From CAYXPG01 sp964564845 (GTDB taxonomy: Bacteria; Planctomycetota; Phycisphaerae; Sedimentisphaerales; Anaerobacaceae): 5,888 bases of DNA. Position 1 is the stretch's first letter. Each line of letters opens with the position of its first letter. Position numbers and translations under genes: made by a program. Below, one piece after another: positions 1-5,888 of the stretch. Location of the stretch: assembly GCA_964564845.1 (NCBI GenBank), contig CAZMCN010000121.1:1-5888 (forward strand), written 5' to 3'. The notes below the pieces were generated by a model. The model worked only from the letters and a program-made list of their open reading frames with translations. It did no database searches and was not told the DNA's origin.

Positions 1-1
1 C

Positions 2-802
2 GGTGCCGTCGCAATATTCGAGACCGCCAGCAAAAAATACTGGAAGTTCGACGCTGCCGACCCAAAAGTCGCCCCAAATGGCTACATCGTCCGCTCAAAT
101 TTTGCCTTCAGTGCAGACCACAACGGAAACACAAGCCGAAAAAAAAGTTTCAACCGTTATAAAAGAGCGTCAGATTTAACTGCCAAGCTTTATGCCGATG
201 GAAAGCTAACTTATAAAGACATTCTGCGTGTCCTGATGCGCGACTTCTCAGACATAAACAGCAGACCGATTACCATCCCATTCGCCGGCAAAGCTGACCC
301 GAATGTGCCGTTCGGCTATATCAATGATTACTACAGCATTTGCCGTGACTTCACAGTCTCTGCTTCTCTTTTTGTTGGAGTATTGCCTTCGGAAAACCCC
401 CGCCTTACGACAATGTGGACTATTCTCGGCCAGCCGGCAACATCCATCGCAGTACCTTATTGGCCCGTGGGAAAAACTCCCACACAGGCCGATGGCAAAC
501 AAACCGCACCGCTTTGCGATACCGCCCTGAAAATAAAGTCGCTGCTGTTTGACAGCAAAAAACGTTACATCGACACCTACAAGCTTCGCGATGCAAAAGG
601 CAACGGACTTTTCACTATGCTCTTTCCTGCAGAGGATAAAATCTTTGCACAGACCGAAGCAAAACTCGCAAAATGGCGAAAAACCGACCCTGAAGTAAAA
701 CAAATGCTGCAAACACAAGAACAGTTCGCAGCCGAAGCACTGGATGTCTTGAACAAAGCATATGACAAACTTAAAACCTGGACGCCGGAAAGAGCAAAAT
801 AG
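2..802 (+). CDS. C45-like Ntn-hydrolase / acyltransferase family protein, 5'-truncated
   Basis: The frame is open from base 2 to the TAG at 800-802, giving 266 visible residues, so the gene runs in from the left. An internal ATG at 236 is not a convincing start, because the family-like sequence continues upstream of it. I recognise the acyl-CoA:6-aminopenicillanate acyltransferase-like (peptidase C45, carcinine hydrolase-like) family from several motifs. These are GAVAIFET near the left edge followed by YWKFDA, then PNGYIVRSNF, then the C-terminal patch MWTILGQPATSIAVPYW. Family members are autoprocessing Ntn enzymes that cleave or transfer linear amide bonds. The N-terminal Cys nucleophile should lie upstream of this window and cannot be checked. 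The last 50 or so residues are charged and probably helical. The gene converges with the M19 dipeptidase gene. The substrate is unknown. Family call from memory, moderately sure. Confidence 0.68.
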   Translation, partial: GAVAIFETASKKYWKFDAADPKVAPNGYIVRSNFAFSADHNGNTSRKKSFNRYKRASDLTAKLYADGKLTYKDILRVLMRDFSDINSRPITIPFAGKADPNVPFGYINDYYSICRDFTVSASLFVGVLPSENPRLTTMWTILGQPATSIAVPYWPVGKTPTQADGKQTAPLCDTALKIKSLLFDSKKRYIDTYKLRDAKGNGLFTMLFPAEDKIFAQTEAKLAKWRKTDPEVKQMLQTQEQFAAEALDVLNKAYDKLKTWTPERAK

Positions 803-837
803 CCAAAACTTGATTTCGCAACACAGCTAGTGTCGGT
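803..837. other. convergent intergenic gap
   Basis: These 35 bases separate the stop codons of two converging genes. The only dyad seen is ACAC-AGCTA-GTGT (about 822-834), a 4-bp stem with no clear U-tract on either side. A good intrinsic terminator is therefore not visible. Termination may be Rho-dependent, or transcripts may overlap into the opposing gene. Confidence 0.5.
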
Positions 838-1962
838 TTATAGCTCTTTCGCTACCACCTCCACCTCGCGCCAGACACGCAGGAAGTTTCCGCTCCAGAT
901 TTTGCAAATGTCCTCTTCGCTGTAACCCCGCCGGACAAGTTCAATCGTTACGTTAAGAGCTTCAGAATGGTCATTAAAGCCCTCTATCCCCCCGCCGCCG
1001 TCAAAATCACTGCCGATACCCACATAATCAATGCCGATAAGTTCAACTACATGTTCAATATGGTCAACAAATATTTTCACATCGGCCTCAACGCCCGAAG
1101 CTGGCAGCAGAAAATTCTTAACAGAAGTAATCTGAATAACACCACCATTTTTCGCAAGCGCCACTAATTGCCCGTCCGTTAGATTCCTCGGATGCTCGGC
1201 AAGTGCCCGGCAGCTTGAATGAGAAACGATAATAGGCGCCTTCGAAGCCTTAATAAGCTCGAAGAATGACTCGTCCGATATATGCGACGCATCACACATC
1301 ATCCCCAGCCGATTCATCTGGACCACAACCTCCCTGCCAAACTTCGTAAGTCCATTGTGCTCGGTTTGCTCATCACCTAAAGCATCTCTCGGCTGGGATG
1401 AGTCGCAAATATCGTTATGGCCGATATGAGTCAGTGTAATATACCTTGCACCAAGATCATAAAATTCCTGAAGCTTTTTGAGGTCCTTACCAATTGCAAA
1501 GCCGTTTTCAACCCCTATCATAACAGCTCTTTTGCCGGTCTTTGCAATCCTCTCAAAAGCATCGGGACTGGTTGCCAGCTCACATCGCTCAGGATACATC
1601 TGCCCCGTCAGACGCTTAATGGCGTTAAACCTCACCATCGCAGTTTCATATGCCTTTTTGTATCCATCAGCATTCCGCTCACCTTGCTTGGTATACACAA
1701 TCAAAAAAACACCGTCCACCCCGCCTTTATTCATTTTAACAAGGTCGCATTTAAGCTTGGGATTGTCTATCCCGGGGTCAAGCTCCGCCGTGGCGTATGT
1801 GAGCCTGATATCAACATGCGTATCAAGAGTCAACGCCCTCTCATGAATCACCTTTGCTCTGTCAATAAGTTCCTGCTCAACCACCATCTCCTGTGAACAA
1901 CCGGCCAACACTGTTAATATCCCCGCCAGTAATAAAGTAATCCTCGCCGTTCTAAAAAACAT
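838..1962 (-). CDS. membrane dipeptidase, peptidase M19 family lipoprotein
   Basis: This 374-residue protein is a close fit to the renal/membrane dipeptidase family (peptidase M19), zinc-dependent TIM-barrel amidohydrolases that hydrolyse dipeptides, often accepting a D-residue at the second position. The binuclear metal set appears complete: H49 and D51 (DTHVDI), the bridging E152 (GVENG), H227 (DASH) and H248 (VSHS). The catalytic Asp is in GIGSDFDG (D319/D321). NLTDGQLVALAKNGGVIQ and the C-terminal IWSGNFLRVW are typical family signatures. Length is normal. Residues 1-22 form a lipoprotein signal with lipobox LAGC (Cys22), so the mature enzyme is probably membrane-anchored outside the cytoplasm. 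The residue after Cys is Ser, not Asp, which in Gram-negatives favours the outer membrane. The ATG has AGGAGG four bases upstream. It is the last gene of the cluster, 37 bases after the CapA-like gene. Confidence 0.95.
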   Translation of the reverse strand: MFFRTARITLLLAGILTVLAGCSQEMVVEQELIDRAKVIHERALTLDTHVDIRLTYATAELDPGIDNPKLKCDLVKMNKGGVDGVFLIVYTKQGERNADGYKKAYETAMVRFNAIKRLTGQMYPERCELATSPDAFERIAKTGKRAVMIGVENGFAIGKDLKKLQEFYDLGARYITLTHIGHNDICDSSQPRDALGDEQTEHNGLTKFGREVVVQMNRLGMMCDASHISDESFFELIKASKAPIIVSHSSCRALAEHPRNLTDGQLVALAKNGGVIQITSVKNFLLPASGVEADVKIFVDHIEHVVELIGIDYVGIGSDFDGGGGIEGFNDHSEALNVTIELVRRGYSEEDICKIWSGNFLRVWREVEVVAKEL

Positions 1963-1966
1963 CTTA

Positions 1967-1972
1967 CCTCCT
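1967..1972 (-). promoter_or_regulatory. Shine-Dalgarno site for the M19 gene
   Basis: AGGAGG on the minus strand is followed by TAAG and then the ATG at 1962-1960. It is a perfect core with a short 4-base spacer, and it fixes the start so that the lipoprotein signal is included. Confidence 0.85.
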
Positions 1973-1999
1973 GCTCTGATGATACATTTATCAATTGAT

Positions 2000-3244
2000 T
2001 CATTGAACCCATACCCCTATACCGTCCTTAAACTTTATTTCAGTCCCAAACGGCGCCGACAATTCAGCTAAATGTTTGATAATCTTCTCGGCCACCTCAC
2101 CGTAGGCCATTCTCGGTGTCCCACGTTGCGAACGATGGGCTTTTTGGTTCAGCTCAATCGGATACAGCTTCAAGTCAACCAGTTTACCCTGCGAAAATGT
2201 GGGCACCGCAATAACGCTTTCATACCAGATGGCCTCCGATGGAAAGCCCTTCGTGCCTCCCTCGAACCGGTCTTCGTATAATTCACCGGCCAGCGTGTCG
2301 GGCGGTAAATCGTATCGCTCATAATTATCCGCCGGCATCGGGTCGATTGTTTCGTTCTGAAAAATGAAGTTGGCCAAGCTGTAAAATATTGGTTTACCTT
2401 TATAAATCTCAATTCCTCTGAGTTGATGAGGCCCGTGTGAAACAAAGGCGGTAGCCCCGGCGTCAATGCATTCTTTCGCAAAACCAGGCTGCCAGGAAGG
2501 TGGCTTAATATTCCTATTGCCTCCGTGTGTGTGAGATGTTGCAATTACGAAATCTGCCAACAGTCTTGCATTCCTAATTTCGTGCAGGATACGCTCTTTA
2601 TCTTCTTTGAGTACCTCGTCATCGGCAACTCTCAGGGGGTTCAGCCCGCCCCTGCCAACCATATCGTCCCGACTGGCGCCTGCACGCGACATCTTCGTAA
2701 ATGAGCTCGCAAAGCTGATAAGCGCAACCCTTCCTTTGATGGTATCCAGATAGCCCGGCCTGCTGGCCAGTCCCAAATTCATCCCGGAGCCGGCGTGAAC
2801 TATGCCAAGCTCATCAAGAAGCTTGTTGGTCAGCCGCACCCCCTCAACTCCGTAGTCGGTTGTGTGATTATTGGCCCTGGCCATCAGGTCAAAACCTATA
2901 TATTTCAGGTCGGATGCCGCCTCGGGAGGCCCAAGTTCCCAGTTGCCGCCGTGCTCTGCCTGTGGCTGGCCCTTAAATTCCGACGGCCTGAAAAGCGAAA
3001 GCTCTAAATTCAAAAATGCAGCGTCAGCTTCTCTAATAATTGCAGCCATCTTTTGGAAGCGAGGGTCCCGCAGATCGTCAAACTGTTTAACTCTGCGGGT
3101 AATGATAGTATCACCAACTAAAGCCATTGTTATAAGCTCATTAGGCCCGGGATTGACGTTTTGCACCGCTTGCACCGAACAACAAAACACCAGCAGCAGA
3201 AATGCCGCCAATACTAAAAAAACACCTGCTCGTTTAAGTTCCAT
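2000..3244 (-). CDS. CapA-family (PGA_cap) metallophosphatase-fold protein, exported
   Basis: This 414-residue protein belongs to the CapA/PgsA-like family, a calcineurin-like metallophosphoesterase fold named after a Bacillus poly-gamma-glutamate capsule factor. Visible motifs in order are ALVGDTIITR (GD at 44-45), NLELSLF (N79, E81), ARANNHTTDYG (N126, H127, D130), the long-spaced ATSHTHGG (H238, H240), VSHGPHQLRG (H270, H273) and FYSLANFIFQNE (289-298). This is the expected set of metal- and phosphate-binding positions, and nothing key is missing. Residues 1-26 form a Sec signal peptide with a likely cut after SVQA. The Cys pair at 21-22 lacks a proper lipobox because Phe precedes the first Cys. 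The C-terminal stretch QRGTPRMAYGEVAEKII and APFGTEI matches, from memory, a CapA subgroup common in environmental bacteria. It lies between two peptidase genes with no capB- or capC-like gene beside it, so a role in poly-gamma-glutamate synthesis is unlikely. The actual substrate is unknown. Confidence 0.9.
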   Translation of the reverse strand: MELKRAGVFLVLAAFLLLVFCCSVQAVQNVNPGPNELITMALVGDTIITRRVKQFDDLRDPRFQKMAAIIREADAAFLNLELSLFRPSEFKGQPQAEHGGNWELGPPEAASDLKYIGFDLMARANNHTTDYGVEGVRLTNKLLDELGIVHAGSGMNLGLASRPGYLDTIKGRVALISFASSFTKMSRAGASRDDMVGRGGLNPLRVADDEVLKEDKERILHEIRNARLLADFVIATSHTHGGNRNIKPPSWQPGFAKECIDAGATAFVSHGPHQLRGIEIYKGKPIFYSLANFIFQNETIDPMPADNYERYDLPPDTLAGELYEDRFEGGTKGFPSEAIWYESVIAVPTFSQGKLVDLKLYPIELNQKAHRSQRGTPRMAYGEVAEKIIKHLAELSAPFGTEIKFKDGIGVWVQ

Positions 3245-3248
3245 TGTT

Positions 3249-3254
3249 ACCTCC
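3249..3254 (-). promoter_or_regulatory. Shine-Dalgarno site for the CapA-like gene
   Basis: AGGAGG followed by TAAC precedes the ATG at 3244-3242. This is almost the same initiation site as that of the downstream M19 gene, and it places the Sec signal peptide at the N-terminus. Confidence 0.85.
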
Positions 3255-3318
3255 TGTCTTTAATTTATATCCCGCAATTTTTTTAGGCAGTTACTATAGT
3301 ATCTGTTGTCATAAAAAC

Positions 3319-5577
3319 TTAGTCTTCTAAAAGAATGAGGAGCAGAGCTGTGGGGTTAGGGAGTTTGTAAATTGGAAGCAAGGAGTTGGGGCCGGGCTGT
3401 GGGAGCAAATCATCCATCGTGTTCCAAATTATTATGTTCTCAGGGGTTTCCGGCTCGAGCATGTGGCTGACCATTCGGCCCATCACCTGGCCGGTTCTCA
3501 CAACGTAAGTTCCTTTCGGGAAGTTCATAACCTTTTTAACAGTATCATCCGCAACAGTTACAAATGTAGCTTGAGGATGATTATCCTCTTCTTCATGCTT
3601 GATATCTTTCAATACATAAGCTTCTATGGCAATGGGAGTATCTTGTTGAAGAACTTCCACGGTGATGTTGTGCATCTTCAGCAGGTCGATAGCTTTTGTG
3701 GCATCGCAAGGCAAAATGTATGCATAGGGCCTTGGTCTGGTCTTGGTGGCAACCGGCTTTTTCAGCAGGTCAGCATCAGTTATTTTAGTTATTGCCCTGC
3801 CGACACTTGGCTTTTGGTTGGCATCGACATTAGGACGACCCATTCCGAACAGGGCGGCTTCACGGTAGTCTTGCTCTACGTCAGTGGCAATAGAGAGAAC
3901 AATGGTCATTTCCTGACCCACGCCAATTGCCTCACCGAAATCGCCGGTAATTTCACCATAGTCGCCATCGCCGTCCAGAATCAGATTACCGTTCGATATT
4001 TCAGCGTCGCCAAAGAGTTTCAATTCATTGCCCAAAGAATCAGTCAGCCCATCGAAGGTCATCTGCACAAGCATCTCGCCTCTTTCCGACAAGGTCAGCC
4101 TGTTTTTCACCCTTGCATCCAGAGACGCCACCTCACCGAGTTCCGAAGGTGAAAGCACACAGTTCCACACGCCGACAAAACCGATTTTGCCTTCCCAGAA
4201 GCCGTTTTTCCAGTTTCTTAGTGCGCCGCCGTTACCGACATTTATCACAGAGTTAGTCCAGTCGCCTCCAGGGACCATATCGCTGTCTTCCCCCAAAGAG
4301 CTGGCGGTTCCATTTTCAATCAACCATAGTTCCGAGTCGCCGGCAGTCGTTGTAAGAGCAACGAAGTGCATCTCGCCGTCACCAAGCTCTGGATCCGAGC
4401 TGTCGTCGTCAAAACGATCGACACCCCAGTAATCCACGAGAATTTCTTTACCATCATCCGGCAGGGGTGCCCAGATGGTAATGGCGGTCGGGACACCGTT
4501 CTTGACGGGAATTCCCGCTTCATCGCTGCCGAGCAGATATGAAACCTTGTAATCTTCCGGGACATACTTCATTTGAACAGGGATTTGTCCCTCTGCTTTT
4601 TGTCCCAGCTCGATGGTCCTTTTGCGGACCTTTTCGACGACTCCCATAACCTGTTCGGGATTTTCCGAGCAATATTCGAGAATGGATTTATAACATATGA
4701 CCCCGCTTTTGATACCGTCTTCCATACTCTGTCCTCTGGGGGATTCGAAGACGATGGAGATGTAGTTGCTGATTCCGCCGTAGTTTCGGAATATCTTGGG
4801 AGAGGGGCTCCCGGCTTTCCATCTTTCTTCATTTCCACTACTGTAATAGAAGGCCCTGTAGCCGGCGGCTTCCAGGTTTTTATCTATCAATGGAAAAATC
4901 CCCTCATCGCAAATTTTCGATAAAGCCGGATCAGCAGCAGCGTTGGTGGGAGCCAGATAAAGCATGTTGTAAGGACGATAAGAGCTGTTGTGGCCGCCGA
5001 TCTGAACGTGAGGGTGCCATTTTTGGAGCATTTTGCTGACGTAACCTTGAGTTTCGGGTTCATCGAGTTTGATGTAGTCACGATTGATATCGTTATTGTT
5101 AGCGTTTCTACGTTTGTCGTGTTCGGTACCATCGGGATTCAAACAAGGCACCATAATCACCACCAGCTCATCGAGCAAAGCGTTCATTTCGGTGCCTTTT
5201 TCCGCCAGCTCGCGGATCAAAATCAAAGTCGATTCTCTGAGGACCCGCTCATCGCCATGCACCCCGGCATCTAAAATGACTATCGGTTTGCCGCTGGTCA
5301 TTGCCTCGAAGGGGTTGGTTACCATAGGTCTGCTGAAAACTGCGTAAACCAGCTCCCTGCCTTGAACAGATTTACCAAAGGTTGAAAATATCATTTCCTC
5401 CGAATTGGCATTGATTTTGCCGAGATAATCCATCATCTCCTCATGAGTGCAATATCTCTCGAAACCGCTTTTTTCGCAAGCAGTGAGGATTTCCTGGGCT
5501 CTGGATGCACGAGTCTCCGCACTTTTGCAGTCACATATAAGAAGCCCTATTAACAGTAAGATTATTCTGACCTTCAT
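3319..5577 (-). CDS. M14 zinc carboxypeptidase with inserted LamG-like domain, exported
   Basis: This is a 752-residue metallocarboxypeptidase of peptidase family M14. The start at 5577 is chosen because AAGGAG sits six bases upstream and a hydrophobic signal (residues 4-16) follows at once. The frame stays open to a GTG at 5694, but that extension is charged and lacks a good ribosome site. The catalytic domain spans about 40-300: zinc ligands H107 and E110 (GVHGDE), substrate-binding region NNDINRDY (R166), third ligand H196 (GGHNS) and catalytic E278 (VFESPRG), all present. Residues 330-350 resemble the family linker. Residues about 352-585 are LamG/concanavalin-like in swapped order (see separate entry). 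From 593 (GRAITKITDADLL, TKTRPRPYAYILP, FPKGTYVVRTGQ, LEPETPENIIIWN) the typical C-terminal region of large bacterial M14 proteins resumes. There is no canonical lipobox (LLIC, ICDC). Cleavage near KSA-E at 20 is possible. It probably removes C-terminal amino acids from peptides outside the cytoplasm. It is the first gene of the cluster, 74 bases before CapA. Confidence 0.9.
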   Translation of the reverse strand: MKVRIILLLIGLLICDCKSAETRASRAQEILTACEKSGFERYCTHEEMMDYLGKINANSEEMIFSTFGKSVQGRELVYAVFSRPMVTNPFEAMTSGKPIVILDAGVHGDERVLRESTLILIRELAEKGTEMNALLDELVVIMVPCLNPDGTEHDKRRNANNNDINRDYIKLDEPETQGYVSKMLQKWHPHVQIGGHNSSYRPYNMLYLAPTNAAADPALSKICDEGIFPLIDKNLEAAGYRAFYYSSGNEERWKAGSPSPKIFRNYGGISNYISIVFESPRGQSMEDGIKSGVICYKSILEYCSENPEQVMGVVEKVRKRTIELGQKAEGQIPVQMKYVPEDYKVSYLLGSDEAGIPVKNGVPTAITIWAPLPDDGKEILVDYWGVDRFDDDSSDPELGDGEMHFVALTTTAGDSELWLIENGTASSLGEDSDMVPGGDWTNSVINVGNGGALRNWKNGFWEGKIGFVGVWNCVLSPSELGEVASLDARVKNRLTLSERGEMLVQMTFDGLTDSLGNELKLFGDAEISNGNLILDGDGDYGEITGDFGEAIGVGQEMTIVLSIATDVEQDYREAALFGMGRPNVDANQKPSVGRAITKITDADLLKKPVATKTRPRPYAYILPCDATKAIDLLKMHNITVEVLQQDTPIAIEAYVLKDIKHEEEDNHPQATFVTVADDTVKKVMNFPKGTYVVRTGQVMGRMVSHMLEPETPENIIIWNTMDDLLPQPGPNSLLPIYKLPNPTALLLILLED
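3823..4524 (-). other. LamG/concanavalin-like insert within the M14 protein, halves apparently permuted
   Basis: This covers residues about 352-585 of the M14 protein. The first part (352-490) looks like the C-terminal half of a LamG-type jelly roll: GEMHFVALTTTAGDSELWLIENG corresponds to the 'WHHVA-VYDG--LYVNG' strands, and WEGKIGFVGVWNCVLSPSEL to the 'GLIDDVRIYNRALSADEI' end. The second part (about 500-582) looks like the N-terminal half: LVQMTFDGLTDSLGN, then ILDGDGDYGEI, then MTIVLSIATD. LamG domains usually mediate carbohydrate or protein binding. Boundaries are by eye; the domain match is from memory of the family pattern. Confidence 0.6.
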
Positions 5578-5583
5578 CTTTTT

Positions 5584-5589
5584 CTCCTT
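5584..5589 (-). promoter_or_regulatory. Shine-Dalgarno site deciding the M14 start
   Basis: AAGGAG is followed by AAAAAG and the ATG at 5577-5575, an ideal spacing. Neither the in-frame upstream ATG at 5622 nor the GTG at 5694 has a comparable site, so the shorter protein with the signal sequence at its very N-terminus is preferred. Confidence 0.8.
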
Positions 5590-5631
5590 AAAATTAAATT
5601 GATATGGAGCCTGTTGCACCATGGTTCTCGA

Positions 5632-5646
5632 ATCCAACCGTTGGAT
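5632..5646. repeat. inverted repeat / hairpin in leader
   Basis: ATCCAAC and GTTGGAT flank a single central base. As RNA on the minus strand this gives a 6-bp stem with a CGG loop. It could be an RNA hairpin of the leader or a dyad binding site for a regulator. Confidence 0.5.
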
Positions 5647-5652
5647 CAGATG

Positions 5653-5671
5653 GCTGTCTGAGACAGACGGC
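5653..5671. repeat. inverted repeat / hairpin in leader
   Basis: GCTGTCTG and CAGACGGC flank AGA on the plus strand, eight pairs including one G-T. On the minus strand the transcript can form GUCUG-UCU-CAGAC, extended past one mismatch, or a shifted CUGUC-UCA-GACAG stem. No U-tract follows, so it is not an intrinsic terminator. Confidence 0.45.
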
Positions 5672-5711
5672 TCAATTCTCTGTTTCCCAGGCACCTTTTC
5701 TTAACTTTTCA

Positions 5712-5740
5712 TATATAATCGTGCTTTGCTGAAAAATCAA
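5712..5740 (-). promoter_or_regulatory. candidate sigma70-like promoter for the M14-CapA-M19 cluster
   Basis: On the minus strand TTGATT (5740-5735) is followed after exactly 17 bases by TATATA (5717-5712), in an A/T-rich stretch upstream of the first gene. The -35 matches four to five positions and the -10 four positions of the E. coli consensus. A short dyad TTTGCT...AGCAAA (about 5745-5725) overlaps the -35 and might be an operator. Promoter rules in the host lineage are not known, so this is tentative. Confidence 0.35.
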
Positions 5741-5888
5741 GCAAAATAACTTCGTGATACCGGATTTTTGTAAGGGGTTTGGCTGTAAGCAATGAGTTTT
5801 GAATAAGTTGTGCCTTTCTGATGCATATTATCGCTCAGGAAGGTTAGACGATATTGATTCCATTAGAGCTTTACGTTTCAACATAATG
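5741..5888. other. upstream region without a supportable gene
   Basis: Together with the leader this makes about 311 bases with no gene. The only reading frame at the edge is a minus-strand stretch of 19 sense codons ending at TAA 5830-5828, which might be the tail of a neighbouring gene but is too short to tell from chance. No tRNA, repeat array or terminator was recognised. Confidence 0.4.

Larger units (their letters stand above)
5578..5711 (-). promoter_or_regulatory. structured 5' leader of the M14 operon
   Basis: If transcription starts just downstream of the candidate -10 at 5717-5712, this region is an untranslated leader of about 125-130 bases. It holds two hairpins (5671-5653 and 5646-5632), then GGCTCC (5611-5606), a spacer rich in A and T, and the AAGGAG ribosome site (5589-5584). 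GCCTG (5692-5688) can pair with CAGGC (5613-5609), and GAGCC (5673-5669) with GGCTC (5611-5607). CTCC (5609-5606, within the same segment) can pair with the GGAG of the ribosome site. The alternatives exclude each other. I do not recognise a known riboswitch class. The stems are short and could be chance. Confidence 0.3.

Noticed and set aside
248..718. Minus-strand 156-codon open frame opposite the C45-like gene
   Set aside because: The plus-strand frame carries family motifs and is open from the window edge. The minus-strand frame is cysteine-rich and resembles nothing known.
1417..1896. Plus-strand 159-codon open frame opposite the M19 gene
   Set aside because: Antisense to a confidently identified dipeptidase; the product has no family signature and looks like a frame shadow.
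1990..1999. Perfect 10-base palindrome ATCAATTGAT between the CapA and M19 genes
   Set aside because: Short and A/T-rich, within a 37-base intra-operon gap; no sign of being an operator or terminator.
3245..3318. Possible internal promoter (TATAGT on the minus strand around 3296-3291) between the M14 and CapA genes
   Set aside because: There is no acceptable -35 at 16-18 bases upstream; the -10-like hexamer alone in an A/T-rich gap is expected by chance.
3463..4152. Plus-strand 229-codon open frame opposite the M14 gene
   Set aside because: It lies antisense within a well-supported M14 coding region, has no recognisable family motifs and no good ribosome site. It is a shadow of the real gene.
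5828..5888. Minus-strand frame of 19 codons (MLKRKALMESISSNLPER preceded by Ile) ending in TAA
   Set aside because: It could be the tail of a gene outside the window, but this length without a stop is common by chance and no family is recognisable.
1..5888. CRISPR arrays, tRNA/rRNA genes, insertion sequences, phage or toxin-antitoxin genes
   Set aside because: No direct-repeat arrays, cloverleaf-like segments, transposase motifs or paired small genes were found on either strand.

Overview
The window holds three complete genes on the minus strand and the 3' end of a fourth on the plus strand. All four look like hydrolases or hydrolase-like proteins acting on peptide, amide or phosphate-type bonds, and the three complete ones carry N-terminal export signals. 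The style suggests a Gram-negative-type environmental bacterium: strong AGGAGG Shine-Dalgarno sites, one clear lipoprotein signal, and a LamG/concanavalin-like domain fused to a peptidase. The closest resemblance from memory is to Planctomycetota (Phycisphaerae-like) or a similar anaerobic or heterotrophic lineage. That assignment is a weak inference, because there is no rRNA or marker gene.

Layout. Bases 2-802 (+) are the C-terminal part of a C45-like Ntn-hydrolase/acyltransferase whose start and nucleophile lie left of the window. It converges with a minus-strand cluster across a 35-base gap. Read in the direction of transcription, the cluster is: an M14 zinc carboxypeptidase (5577-3319), a CapA-type metallophosphatase-fold protein (3244-2000) and an M19 membrane dipeptidase lipoprotein (1962-838). 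The gaps are 74 and 37 bases, and CapA and M19 have nearly identical AGGAGGTAA-type initiation sites, so one transcript is likely. Bases 5578-5888 are non-coding as far as can be supported. They contain a candidate sigma70-like promoter and a leader of about 125 bases with two hairpins and competing pairings near the ribosome binding site.

How the genes may work together (inference): the M14 enzyme would trim amino acids from the C-termini of peptides outside the cytoplasmic membrane. The M19 enzyme would split dipeptides, possibly including ones with D-residues, into amino acids. The CapA-like protein is a metallophosphatase-fold partner of unknown substrate. This looks like a peptide or cell-wall-fragment processing operon. 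No poly-gamma-glutamate synthesis genes are visible beside CapA.

The most unusual item is inside the M14 protein. A LamG-like region of about 230 residues interrupts the usual join between the catalytic domain and the family's C-terminal region, and its two halves appear in swapped order, as in a circular permutation.
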